NCBI GenBank assembly: GCA_030017715.1
Contig: JASEIU010000003.1
Coordinates: forward strand, 310,001 to 374,000
Length of the DNA stretch: 64,000 nt
Source: Candidatus Saccharicenans sp.
Lineage (GTDB): Bacteria > Acidobacteriota > Aminicenantia > Aminicenantales > Saccharicenantaceae
Direction of reading: 5' to 3'
Of this stretch, positions 20,910 to 30,711 are shown one piece after another. The translations under genes and the position numbers were made by a program. The notes beneath the pieces were generated by a model that was not told where the DNA came from, ran no database searches, and worked only from the letters and a program-made list of their open reading frames with translations. Each line of letters begins with the position of its first letter. Position 1 is the stretch's first letter.

Positions 20910-22439
20910 ATGGAAAAAACAGGAATCAAGAAGAATCGGACTCAAGAGAGGAAGGGACGCCCAACCAGTGCTGTGATCAAGTTAGAAGGCCCGGGCACCA
21001 GACAGGCCGTCTCCATAAAGAAACCCGGCAGCGCATCCAGGTCGAAAAACCCCGGCCCCAAACCCTCAGCCCCTCAAACCCGGAGCCCCCGAAAGCCCGC
21101 CTCTGCCTCCGCCCCCGTCCACAAAGCACGCCTTCTCTCCCGCATCGCTTCCAGGCAGGCGGTAGTCGGAGTAATCGGGCTGGGTTATGTTGGCCTCCCG
21201 CTGGTTCGCGAATTTATGAAGGCTGGCTTTCCGGTCATCGGCTTTGATATAGACGAAGAAAAAATCCGAAAGCTCCGGGCCGGAAAAAGCTATATCCATT
21301 ACCTGCCCTCATCCCTTATTCAGAGCTGGCTGCAGACCGGCCGTTTTCAGGCCACCTCCGACTTTTCCGAGCTGCGGACCGTAGATGCCATCCTCATCTG
21401 TGTGCCCACTCCGCTAAACGAAAATCGCGAGCCCGATATGAGCTTTGTCTTCAACACCACCCGGACGATCGCCGACAATCTCCAGCCCGGCCAGCTCGTC
21501 ATCCTGGAATCCACCACCTATCCCGGCACAACCGACGAGGATATGCGTCATATGCTGGAAGAGCGTTCGTCCCTTCGAGCCGGCCGCGATTTCTTCTTAG
21601 CCTTCTCACCCGAGCGCGAGGATCCCAACAATAAGGACTATACGACAGCCACCATTCCCAAGGTGGTCGGTGGTTACACTCCTTCCTGCCTGGAAGTGGC
21701 TAAAGCCCTTTACGATCAGATAGTCGCCATGACGGTCCCGGTTTCCTCCTGCCTGGCGGCCGAAGCCACCAAAATCCTCGAAAACACTTACAGGGCGGTC
21801 AACATCGCCCTGGTCAACGAGCTCAAGATGCTCTTTGACCGGATGGGCATTGATATCTGGGAAGTGATTGAAGCGGCTAAAACCAAACCGTTCGGCTTCC
21901 AGGCCTTCTATCCGGGACCCGGGCTGGGCGGCCACTGCATCCCGATCGACCCGTTCTACCTCACCTGGAAAGCCCGCGAGTACGACTTCGAAACCCGCTT
22001 CATAGAGCTGGCCGGCGAGATAAACGTCTCAATGCCATACTACGTCATTCTGCGGACGATGGAGGCGCTTAACAGGCAGGGAAAAAGCCTTAAGGGTTCA
22101 AAAATTCTGATACTGGGTCTGGCTTACAAGAAGGATGTCGACGACCCGCGCGAGTCGCCTTCATTCAAGTTGATTGAGCTGCTAAAGGAACGTGGTGCGG
22201 AAGTCGATTACAACGACCCCTACATCCCGAAACCGCCAAAAACCCGCAGGTGGAAGCTGGAGAAAGGCTCGGTCGAGTTGACGGCCAAGAACCTGGCTTC
22301 CTACGACTGCGTGATAATCGCCACCGACCACTCAATTTACGACGCCGCCCTCATCCACAAGCATGCTGAGCTGATTGTAGATACGCGTAATTTGATGGGT
22401 AAGGCGGGAATTAAGTCAGAGAAGATAATCAAGGCCTGA
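20910..22439 (+). CDS. wbpA: Nucleotide-sugar dehydrogenase (UDP-N-acetylglucosamine 6-dehydrogenase / WbpA type) with basic N-terminal extension
   Basis: Rossmann GVIGLGYVGLPLVREF, active-site region PGPGLGGHCIPIDPFYLTWKA, C-terminal domain LILGLAYKKDVDDPRESPSFKLIELL; ~75 aa Lys/Pro/Ser-rich extension precedes the core. Confidence 0.9.
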   Translation: MEKTGIKKNRTQERKGRPTSAVIKLEGPGTRQAVSIKKPGSASRSKNPGPKPSAPQTRSPRKPASASAPVHKARLLSRIASRQAVVGVIGLGYVGLPLVREFMKAGFPVIGFDIDEEKIRKLRAGKSYIHYLPSSLIQSWLQTGRFQATSDFSELRTVDAILICVPTPLNENREPDMSFVFNTTRTIADNLQPGQLVILESTTYPGTTDEDMRHMLEERSSLRAGRDFFLAFSPEREDPNNKDYTTATIPKVVGGYTPSCLEVAKALYDQIVAMTVPVSSCLAAEATKILENTYRAVNIALVNELKMLFDRMGIDIWEVIEAAKTKPFGFQAFYPGPGLGGHCIPIDPFYLTWKAREYDFETRFIELAGEINVSMPYYVILRTMEALNRQGKSLKGSKILILGLAYKKDVDDPRESPSFKLIELLKERGAEVDYNDPYIPKPPKTRRWKLEKGSVELTAKNLASYDCVIIATDHSIYDAALIHKHAELIVDTRNLMGKAGIKSEKIIKA

Positions 22440-22444
22440 AAACC

Positions 22445-22712
22445 GGGGACACGATGCACCGGGGACATAAACTGCTTCCTGATCAATTAGCTATTAAAGT
22501 CTATTCTATCAGAGGCAGTTTGTGTCCCCTCTTCAAAAAAGCTTCGTGTCCCCCTTTTCTTCCCGGGGACTTAAACCTTTTCCTGAGCCATCAGCCATTA
22601 AGGTATAATCTCTCCGAAAAGGTTTGTGTCCCCTCTTTTTCCTGGGACAAGATGCGTTTTCCTGCACAATCATGGGCTCATCTATTCTGGCTGAAAATGA
22701 ATCGTATCCCCC
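22445..22712. repeat. Three tandem ~69-bp GGGGACA/TGTCCCC hairpins (REP-like), with an outer nested arm pair
   Basis: Hairpins 22461-22529 (GGGGACATAAACTGC...GGCAGTTTGTGTCCCC), 22565-22633 (GGGGACTTAAACCTTTT...AAAAGGTTTGTGTCCCC), 22644-22712 (GGGACAAGATGCGTTTTC...GAAAATGAATCGTATCCCCC, imperfect); outer arms 22445-22457 and 22541-22553. Confidence 0.85.
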
Positions 22713-22722
22713 GTTTATCTAA

Positions 22723-24318
22723 TTGACAATGAGAATCCCTGCTTTTCTCAAAAAACAAACCATAACTCAGGCGGCGTTGATAATCGCCGTTATCTCTTTC
22801 ATCAGTAAATTTTTTGGCTTTTTCCGCGAAGTCCTGGTGGCCAAGTATTTTGGCGCCACCGGCCAGACCGATGCCTTTCTTGTTGCCCTTATAATCCCTC
22901 TTTCAATCCTCGGCCTTTTTTCAGGCGGCTTCAATACCCTCGTCATCCCCTTTTACCTTGAGAAAAAAACCCAGAGCCAGGAAACCGCCCGTCGATTTGT
23001 TAATTCTGTTTTTATGGTCTGGGGTGTTCTTTTTATATTTCTCTCAATCCTAATTTTTATCTTTGCCCCTGCTTGTGTTCGCATAATTGCCTATGGCTTC
23101 AAAGGCGAAACCTTTAATTTAGCTGTAACCCTCACTCGCTATCTGATAATTTCCGGCCTATTTACAGTATTCGTAGGACTGTTTACGGGCCTTTTCCAGG
23201 CCGAAAAGCAGTTCTTTTTTCCTATATTCGTTACTTTCCTGGGCAATGTCGGCCTTGTTCTTTCGCTATTCTTTTTGCATCGCTATCTCGGAATTCACAG
23301 CTGGACCTCAGGGCAGATATTTAACGCCGCCTTTGCCTTCTTCGCTATGCTTTCTGTCCTGTACTGGCGCCATAAATTATTTCACTCATTAAGCTACAGC
23401 CAGATTGACTGGTCTGAAATAAAAAAGTTCGCCTTTCTTCTCCTTCCTCTGGTTATTTCAGGCGGATTGTCTATTCTGAATCAGATTGTTGATAAGACAA
23501 TTGCCTCGGGACTTGATGCTGGCTCAATAGCCGCCTTAAATTTTGCCACCCGTGTCTGGAGTATCCCTATATCGCTCCTGGCAACACCGATTGCCACTGC
23601 CGTCTTCCCGACTTTCTCCGAACTGGCCTTAAACGGCACTTCAAAAAAGGAATACGAATCCCGGCTCGACCGAACACTGAGCTATATGTTCTACCTTACC
23701 ATCCCTTCAACCATATTTTTATTTTTCCTCTCGAAGCCGCTTGTCAGGTTATTCTTCGAAAGAGGCGCTTTTGACTCTGAGGCCACAGATTTGACCTCAT
23801 TTGTTCTTAAGATGTATATACTCGGTCTCTTTGCTCACGCCATATCGCCGATCCTGGCCCGGGCTTTTTACTCCTTCAAGAACACCAAAACACCCCTGAT
23901 AATAAGCGCCATCTGTGTTTCACTCAACATAGTTTTGAACATTCTTTTATCAAGACTGCTGGGGGCCGCCGGAATAGCTCTGGCAACCAGTATTGTTATG
24001 ATGGTTAATATAGCCTTATACAGACGTTTTCTCAGACGATATTTAACCACCTTCAGGGCTGAACTCGGCGCTGATATTTTCAGAATTATAATTAGCTCCT
24101 TACCCATCGGTCTTGTCTGCTATTTTTCCCTTCCCTTCCTGAACAACATCTCTGCTGACTCTATCGCAGGTTTCACATCCCTGGCCATCAGAATCTCAGC
24201 CGTTGGCTTAATTTCAATCATACCGTTTTTTCTGCTTAGCCGCCTCTTTCGTCTTGAACCATACCTCTTCTTCAAATCCTACACCTTAAACCTGGTAAAA
24301 AAACTACTGCCAGAATAA
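22723..24318 (+). CDS. murJ: MurJ/MviN-like lipid flippase
   Basis: Multi-TM MVF-superfamily sequence: FISKFFGFFREVLVAKYFGATGQTDAFLVALIIP; start TTG 22723 or ATG 22729. Confidence 0.9.
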   Translation: MTMRIPAFLKKQTITQAALIIAVISFISKFFGFFREVLVAKYFGATGQTDAFLVALIIPLSILGLFSGGFNTLVIPFYLEKKTQSQETARRFVNSVFMVWGVLFIFLSILIFIFAPACVRIIAYGFKGETFNLAVTLTRYLIISGLFTVFVGLFTGLFQAEKQFFFPIFVTFLGNVGLVLSLFFLHRYLGIHSWTSGQIFNAAFAFFAMLSVLYWRHKLFHSLSYSQIDWSEIKKFAFLLLPLVISGGLSILNQIVDKTIASGLDAGSIAALNFATRVWSIPISLLATPIATAVFPTFSELALNGTSKKEYESRLDRTLSYMFYLTIPSTIFLFFLSKPLVRLFFERGAFDSEATDLTSFVLKMYILGLFAHAISPILARAFYSFKNTKTPLIISAICVSLNIVLNILLSRLLGAAGIALATSIVMMVNIALYRRFLRRYLTTFRAELGADIFRIIISSLPIGLVCYFSLPFLNNISADSIAGFTSLAIRISAVGLISIIPFFLLSRLFRLEPYLFFKSYTLNLVKKLLPE

Positions 24319-24321
24319 AAA

Positions 24322-24359
24322 AAGCGCAGAGGCTGTTCGACAATCATACCTCTGCGCTT
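24322..24359 (-). terminator. Rho-independent terminator for the - strand polysaccharide operon
   Basis: Perfect stem AAGCGCAGAGG (24322-24332) / CCTCTGCGCTT (24349-24359); read on - it is followed by TTTTTTTATTC. Confidence 0.8.
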
Positions 24360-24540
24360 ATAGGCTTATTGTTAATTTATTAATAAGCTATTCTTTAATG
24401 TTTCACCCAATCTGCTTTCATCCGGAATATACAACCACCTCCCAAAGGTTAACTCTGGGGACCGTTTTTGACCTTACGCAATAAAATTCAGCATCTTAAT
24501 GGACAGCCTAACCTTTCGCCTCAGATAGCGGTCATATATA

Positions 24541-24785
24541 TATGCCCATCTTAGCTAACAACTTCTCAAAGGAATAGACCTGAATTTTTTTCTCGGCCGG
24601 CAACGCCAATAGCAGTCCGCAACTCGCAGATTAAGACAAGAAACAGGTCTCTCCAGAGCTTTAGCCAGAGTTGAAATGTCGCCCTGCTCTATCAAAAACC
24701 CAGTGCCTCCATCTTCCTCCAGGTCGAGTTTACCGCGGAAAATAATAACGGCTACTGGTTTCTCAGCGGCCACGTTTCCTTAACA
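24541..24785 (-). pseudogene. C-terminal remnant of a GT4-type glycosyltransferase
   Basis: Frame 1 AAEKPVAVIIFRGKLDLEEDGGTGFLIEQGDISTLAKALE... and frame 2 EKKIQVYSFEKLLAKMGIYI*; both resemble GT4 C-termini but are frameshifted. Confidence 0.6.
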
Positions 24786-24806
24786 AATTTGGAGAGACCT
24801 TTGTAT

Positions 24807-26051
24807 TTATTCGTCTCCCCACCCCAGCAAAGATTCTAAACGTTCGGCGAGGACTTTGATGTTGTGAAACTGTTCCACATAGCGTCGACCGTTCTTGCCG
24901 AGCTGTGCCCTTTCTTCTTCAGATAGTTGGGAAATCTCGATAATAGCCCTGGCAAGGGCTTCTGGGTCCTCTGGAGGTACTGATTTGCCAGCAGCAGCTT
25001 CTTCAACTGGGTTATTAATTGCTTCTATAGACGTAACAACCGGTTTGGCACTGGCCAAATAATCGAACATTTTATTGGGGCTCATTCCATAACGTAAAAC
25101 ATCCACCTTCTTGAGGGTATGCAAGAGCAGATCTGCTCTTGCAAGAACATTAGGAACCTGATCTTTTGTTACTGGTGGTAAAAAGAAAACGTTGTTAAGG
25201 CCCATTTCTTTAGTTTTTCTCTCTAATTTACTCTTCTCAGGCCCATCCCCTATCAAGAAGAAATGGATCTCAGAATTGACATTTCGCATAATATTAGCAG
25301 TATGAATTATAACTTCTAATCCGTTTGCTTCTCCATGCGCCCCTGTATAAACAACCTTAAATTTATCCTTAAATTTCTCAAAAACTCGGGCGACTTCTGA
25401 GGTTGGGTCCAATGGCTCTGGATGGTCAAATCTTTCCAGATTCACACCATTCGGCAACCAGACTACTTTTTCCTGGCTTAGTCCTCTGCCCACCACATAG
25501 TCCTTTGCGTGTGGTAATAATACAATAATTTTTTCTGCTTTATCATACATAAATTTTTCCCAGGCATACAAAACCTTAGCCGGCAAACCGTTTGGCTTCA
25601 TAGCCCCCATATCTACTGCAGTCTGTGGCCAGAGATCTCTAACTTCAAAAAAGAACCTGGCTTTATACCTGCGGGCCAACCACCAGGCCGCCAGGGCAGC
25701 AAACGGATGCATGGAAGAGCCGATAACCGCGTCTGGTTTTGGTAAACCCCGATCACAACCTAAGACACGCCAACCGTAAGAGAGCATATTCAGCAACCGG
25801 CGCCAGTTATTTCTGGTATATGGGAACGTATTAATCCATACAAATCGTACCCCTTCATATTCCTCCAGCCGCATCCGCTCTTTTGGCTTTAATTTAAGAT
25901 ATTTTCTGCTAACATGGTCAAAACCAGATGCAAAAATAGTTACATCATACCCCTTTCTTACCAATTCTCTGGCCAGGTCAAAGTGCCTTGTGCCCCCGGG
26001 CATATCAGGGCTGATGGCATAATGATTTAGAATCCAAAGAGATTTACTCAC
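24807..26051 (-). CDS. Glycosyltransferase family 4 (WbuB-like)
   Basis: SLWILNHYAISPDMPGGTRHFDLARELVRKGYDVTIFASGFDH; GT4 signatures KVVYTGAHGEANGLE, YGMSPNKMFDYLASAKPVV. Confidence 0.9.
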   Translation of the reverse strand: MSKSLWILNHYAISPDMPGGTRHFDLARELVRKGYDVTIFASGFDHVSRKYLKLKPKERMRLEEYEGVRFVWINTFPYTRNNWRRLLNMLSYGWRVLGCDRGLPKPDAVIGSSMHPFAALAAWWLARRYKARFFFEVRDLWPQTAVDMGAMKPNGLPAKVLYAWEKFMYDKAEKIIVLLPHAKDYVVGRGLSQEKVVWLPNGVNLERFDHPEPLDPTSEVARVFEKFKDKFKVVYTGAHGEANGLEVIIHTANIMRNVNSEIHFFLIGDGPEKSKLERKTKEMGLNNVFFLPPVTKDQVPNVLARADLLLHTLKKVDVLRYGMSPNKMFDYLASAKPVVTSIEAINNPVEEAAAGKSVPPEDPEALARAIIEISQLSEEERAQLGKNGRRYVEQFHNIKVLAERLESLLGWGDE

Positions 26052-26079
26052 GCAATCAACCCCCTGATAAATATTCCAC

Positions 26080-27167
26080 CTAATAACGCATGGTTAAATA
26101 CTGAATGATCTTACTGGCGGCATGACCATCACCGTAAGGAGCCCCATCAAAATGCAGAAAATCTCGCAAGCTGGATTTAATTCCATTAGCTATTGCGTCT
26201 ACCGAAAATGGAGGAATGATTCGATTCCATCCCAATTCTACCAACTCCACCCATTCCGTCTCTTCTCGCAGAGTAACGCAGGGCACCCGGTAAAAGAAGG
26301 CCTCCTTCTGCACACCTCCTGAATCAGTGGCAATGAGGCACGCTTTTTTCTCAAGCATCACCATGTCCAGATACCCCACAGGCTCGATTGCTACAACGGA
26401 TTCTAACAGATGAACAAGCCCAAACCGTTCCGCCGCTTTACGTGCCCTCGGATGGACTGGGAAGACCACGGGCATTTCCTGGTGGACCTCGGCCAGAGCC
26501 TTTAGGATGACATGAAGTCGAGCTGGGTCGTCCGTGTTTTCTGCTCTGTGAACGGTAGCCAGGATGTAATTCTTTGGCTGAAGCAGAAGTTTCTCCAGGA
26601 TACGGCTTTCCGCCTCGGCCTTTTGACCATTGTAAAGTGTGGCATCGTACATGATGTCTCCAACCAGGTGAATCCGTTCTTCGGGAATCCCCTCCCGCTT
26701 AAGGTTTTGGGCTGCCTTCTCTGTAGGGGCAAAAAGTAGGTCTGAAGCGTGGTCGGTAAGCACGCGGTTAATTTCTTCCGGCATTCTCCAGTTAAAAGAT
26801 CGTAAGCCAGCCTCCACATGAGCCAGGGGAGTATGTAATTTCACCGCGGCTAAAGCTCCAGCCGGCGTAGAATTAGTATCTCCATATACCAACACCCAAT
26901 CGGGCTTTTCTTTTAAAGGCACCTTCTCAATTACTTCTAACATGCGGCCAGTTTGAGCTCCATGAGTAGCAGAGCCAATACCTAAGTGATAGTCTGGTTC
27001 GGGAATCTCAAGCTCCTCAAAAAAAAAACTCGGCTCATATTGTCATCGTAATGCTGGCCGGTATGCACCCAAACCTCTTTAATCCCCTCTTTTAACCGCA
27101 GCAATGTTGACACAACCGCAGCTCTAATAAACTGCGGTCGAGCACCGACGATGTGAACAAGCTTCAT
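26080..27167 (-). pseudogene. wecB: UDP-N-acetylglucosamine 2-epimerase interrupted by a frameshift at an A10/T10 tract (pseudogene, slippery gene or sequencing error)
   Basis: N-terminal ORF 26982-27167 (MKLVHIVGARPQFIRAAVVSTLLR...HTGQHYDDNMSRVFF) and C-terminal frame EELEIPEPDYHLGIGSATHGAQTGRMLEVIEKVPL... are contiguous but offset at the 10-nt homopolymer 27019-27028. Confidence 0.85.
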
Positions 27168-27257
27168 GTGATCAACGCCTTATATAGTGCCACAGGCTTT
27201 TCGCTCTCCTTCAGCAAATTATACTTTACAAAATCGCCCGCCAATTATGACCATCAA

Positions 27258-28640
27258 TCAAGATCTGCTTTTATTCACTATTAACCTCTGTTTTGCACCC
27301 GGCGTCCTTGGAATTTCTGCTACCAACTCGATGCTGACATCAGCAGATGGTCCTAAGTAATAGTGCAGGATTTCCAAGCACTCTTCTTGTTCCTTAAAGC
27401 CAATATGCCCATTATTCAACACCAATAATTTATAGCTATTGCTGCTTTCTTGGATAAGCTGATATTGTTCCAAAAATGCCAGCTTTGCAAATCGAGTCCG
27501 GAAGGAAACCGGTAGAACAGCCTCGCCCTCCGGTGTGGTAATGACATCATCTATCCTACCCACAATCTTGCTTAAAAGAGGAAGCCCCCTGCCGCAGGAG
27601 CAATTATTTTCGGATAAAGCTCCTAAATCACCTGTTTTATATCTGATAAAAGGCATAGCATAATTGTGAAGAGAAGTTGCGACGATCTCACCAACGCCAC
27701 TCCCCAATTTCTCATCTTGAATGACCTCCACTATTCCATATTCGGAGGCGATATGATAGCCTTCGTGCACTTCGCATTCAGCTGCCATGCCAACCGCTTC
27801 TCCCTGGCCCCAGCCGTCAAAGACTTTGCATTGGAACCTGCGTTCTATAACCTCCCGTTGATCGGCATAAAGCTGTTCGCCGGTTGTCAATACGGCCTTT
27901 ACCGAGATGGTTATATCAAAAGCCTCCATCCTACTTGCAAGGTAAGCAATGGCTGAAGGATGTCCCTGAATAACCTTGGGTGAGAATTTAACTATTTGCT
28001 CAATATATTTATCTACCGTCTGAGAGGTCAGGTGATGGGTGGAAAGCAAGAGCTGATTTTCCGCCCGGTTTATCATCCAATAAGGAGGATGATTGGTAAA
28101 GAATCTGCCCGCAATAGTTACTCGCTTTTCACCGACATCAAAGCTTGCCCAGCGGTAAAATCTGTACAAATTTGCATAGTTAATATTCCATCTAAGCCCC
28201 TCAGGGAGATAGAATTCAAGCCTCCTTCCCGTTGTCCCACCTGTATGATGCAGAACCATGTGTGATCGGGGGAAATTACGGGCTATTAGATCAGAGAAGT
28301 TCTTGTTTATGATTTCTTTTGTCAAAAAAGGGAGCTTGCATAAGTCTTCTTTACATTTTATATCGGCGGGCTTCAAGCCTCGTTCATCGAATACTAGCCG
28401 ATAATAAGGAACATTCCAATAGGCATGTTCAATAATCCTCCTCAGAAGATCATTTTGGAGTTCCTCTAGCTCAGAAGGAGGCCACCACTGGCTATCCTCT
28501 AGCTCTTCAAGAATCTCCCTGAAATTTCCGCCAAAGCGGTTTCGGGCCTGCCAATATCCATAAACATTAATCCCAATCTTTTGGATTGTCAGCGGGCAAG
28601 AGAAATACGCCTTCTCTAAAAGCTCGCCTAGCATCGACAT
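27258..28640 (-). CDS. CapK/PaaK-like adenylate-forming enzyme (phenylacetate-CoA ligase family)
   Basis: HHTGGTTGRRLEFYL, TTGEQLYADQREVIERRFQCKVFDGWGQGEAVGMAAEC, YKTGDLGAL. Confidence 0.85.
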   Translation of the reverse strand: MSMLGELLEKAYFSCPLTIQKIGINVYGYWQARNRFGGNFREILEELEDSQWWPPSELEELQNDLLRRIIEHAYWNVPYYRLVFDERGLKPADIKCKEDLCKLPFLTKEIINKNFSDLIARNFPRSHMVLHHTGGTTGRRLEFYLPEGLRWNINYANLYRFYRWASFDVGEKRVTIAGRFFTNHPPYWMINRAENQLLLSTHHLTSQTVDKYIEQIVKFSPKVIQGHPSAIAYLASRMEAFDITISVKAVLTTGEQLYADQREVIERRFQCKVFDGWGQGEAVGMAAECEVHEGYHIASEYGIVEVIQDEKLGSGVGEIVATSLHNYAMPFIRYKTGDLGALSENNCSCGRGLPLLSKIVGRIDDVITTPEGEAVLPVSFRTRFAKLAFLEQYQLIQESSNSYKLLVLNNGHIGFKEQEECLEILHYYLGPSADVSIELVAEIPRTPGAKQRLIVNKSRS

Positions 28641-29785
28641 CGCTTAATGAACCTCCTTATTCTATGAGAGAGGGCAGCTCCCAAGAGCCGCAGATGAAAG
28701 AGCCTTATATGACTCAACCTCATAAAAATGGCCCTTAACCCATTACGGCTGATTGACCTGATAAGGCCAGCTTTTTGATCGGCCAAGAAGACACTCCCTG
28801 CAGCCTCCCAAAATCTCTTATCGCTGGAACCATCTTGGAAATACTGGGAAAGCTCTTTTAGCCTTGTAACGATCTTTAGAGCCATTTCTTCAGAGGCTAT
28901 CTGAGGTTGATACTCGTCGTTGATCCAGATGGGAAGCAAGTAGACCGCCTTGATGCCCTCTCTGTCGAAAGTTGCCCGCAGGATAATGCTTTCCCTGCGT
29001 CTTTCGGTTAGGTTGTCGAAGACGAAGTTTCCGAGACTATAGGCGGCAAATCCTCTCTTGTAGAACTCCATCCCTTGAATGACATGAGGATGGTGCCCTA
29101 GAACCAGATCGGCCCCGTATTCGATAATTTGCCTGGCCTGGAGACGACATTCCGGTGGAGGATACTCCACGTTCTCATAGCCGAAATGTAGCGAAACGAT
29201 GCACACGTCAGCTTTGCTCTTCGCTTTGCGAATGTCATCTTTTATCCATCTCAAATTGATGGGGGGAGCTACATACTCATGCTTGGGATCAGTAGCGTTA
29301 TATGCTGAGGTATAAGCCAGAAAAGCGAACCTTATCTCCTTCGTTGAAATAATCACTGGCTCACGGGCATCTTCAACTGAGCGACCCATTCCTATGGTAT
29401 GAATATTTCTCTCTTTGAGAAGTTTTAGAGTTTCCTCGATCGCCTCTCTACCGTAATCATAGATATGATTATTGGCTAGTGAGAGAATCTTAAAACATGT
29501 GATTGCCAGCCCATCTGCAGCTAAGGGGTTTGCCCTAAAGCTGCTTTGGGTAAACGGTGAAGGGGTACCGCACGAAGAGATAGGGCCCTCTAGATTGCCG
29601 AAAACAAGCCCTTCTTGAGTGATCAAGGAGCGGACTTGGGCAAAGGGATAACTGGGGCCATGTTCTGCGATCTTCTCGCCAACCCCCCGGCTTAGCATGA
29701 TATCTCCAACTGCTAAAACAGACACCTCTGGCAGATTAGCTACTCCTCGTTCCCAAAATCTGTAATAGAGCTCTTTCACTTTCAT
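28628..29785 (-). CDS. CapA family protein (PGA_cap-type metallophosphatase-like)
   Basis: VLAVGDIMLSRGVGEKI...VFGNLEGPIS...ILSLANNHIYDYG...DLVLGHHPHVIQGME. Confidence 0.88.
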   Translation of the reverse strand: MKVKELYYRFWERGVANLPEVSVLAVGDIMLSRGVGEKIAEHGPSYPFAQVRSLITQEGLVFGNLEGPISSCGTPSPFTQSSFRANPLAADGLAITCFKILSLANNHIYDYGREAIEETLKLLKERNIHTIGMGRSVEDAREPVIISTKEIRFAFLAYTSAYNATDPKHEYVAPPINLRWIKDDIRKAKSKADVCIVSLHFGYENVEYPPPECRLQARQIIEYGADLVLGHHPHVIQGMEFYKRGFAAYSLGNFVFDNLTERRRESIILRATFDREGIKAVYLLPIWINDEYQPQIASEEMALKIVTRLKELSQYFQDGSSDKRFWEAAGSVFLADQKAGLIRSISRNGLRAIFMRLSHIRLFHLRLLGAALSHRIRRFIKRCRC

Positions 29786-30711
29786 TAAAACTCCTTAAAA
29801 GAGATTAACTGAATGCCCTCACGTTCGATTGCCTCCTTAAGTTCGCGGCTTGTCAGCACCTCTACTTCGATCTCCCTCTCCTTGACGTAATATGCATATT
29901 TAGCTAATAGCTCATCAGGATAGCCGGGGTGACAGTAAATCTCGTTAACCCCTTCCGGTAAAGTACTCATAATACCTAGCCATGTCTCTAAAGAGTTTTT
30001 CCTAGTATTATCGGCATAGCTAGGGGTTATTAACCGATCTGAGGTTTTTATACCTTTTACTTGGGCATACCAAGTCAAAACCTTCGCCCCAGTATGGGAA
30101 AAAAGCCTTTGGGGATGAGATAGGTAATAATAAATTATCTTCGCAATTCTCGATCCACCTCCTATGAAAAGATAGCGGTTATGCGAGCGCATGAACTTGA
30201 TATCCCACTCCTTTGCCACCTTTAATGCTGCTAGGAAGAATGGTAGATATAAGTGCTTGTTTTGATGACCATCGAAGTGTGTAGGCTTAATGCCAAGCTC
30301 CGCCAGGCGTCTCACCTGATTGTCAAGCTCTTTAACCATATCGGAGAAGCTTATCCGACCTGAAAGGAGCTTGGGCACAAAGGCGTACCTCAGAAACTCA
30401 CCTTTTTCGTCTATCAGAGTCGGCACATCATCAGGTGAAGAAACCGGCCTTCCAACAGAGAGATTGAAATGAATCCCTATACTGACCCCGGGGAATCGGT
30501 CTTTAAGTTTTTTTACTTCCTCAATTGCTGGCATGTTTGCTAAGGCACTGGTACTACGAACTACACCCTTCTCAATTGTTTCGATAATGCCCCTATTAAC
30601 TCCGAAGGTGAACCCAAATCCGTCGGCGTTTATGATCAACTGTTTGCTCATTTTTCCTCCTCTAGAAGCTCCTGATAGAGCGACAAGAGATTCTCCTCTT
30701 CTTTCTCCCAA
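29785..30711 (-). CDS. ChbG/HpnK (YdjC) family deacetylase
   Basis: Likely start ~30651 (MSKQLIINADGFGFTFGVNRGIIE), IGIHFNLSVGRPV, THFDGHQNKHLYLP, EIYCHPGYPD. Start overlaps upstream stop as ATGA. Confidence 0.9.
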   Translation of the reverse strand: MGERRGESLVALSGASRGGKMSKQLIINADGFGFTFGVNRGIIETIEKGVVRSTSALANMPAIEEVKKLKDRFPGVSIGIHFNLSVGRPVSSPDDVPTLIDEKGEFLRYAFVPKLLSGRISFSDMVKELDNQVRRLAELGIKPTHFDGHQNKHLYLPFFLAALKVAKEWDIKFMRSHNRYLFIGGGSRIAKIIYYYLSHPQRLFSHTGAKVLTWYAQVKGIKTSDRLITPSYADNTRKNSLETWLGIMSTLPEGVNEIYCHPGYPDELLAKYAYYVKEREIEVEVLTSRELKEAIEREGIQLISFKEF

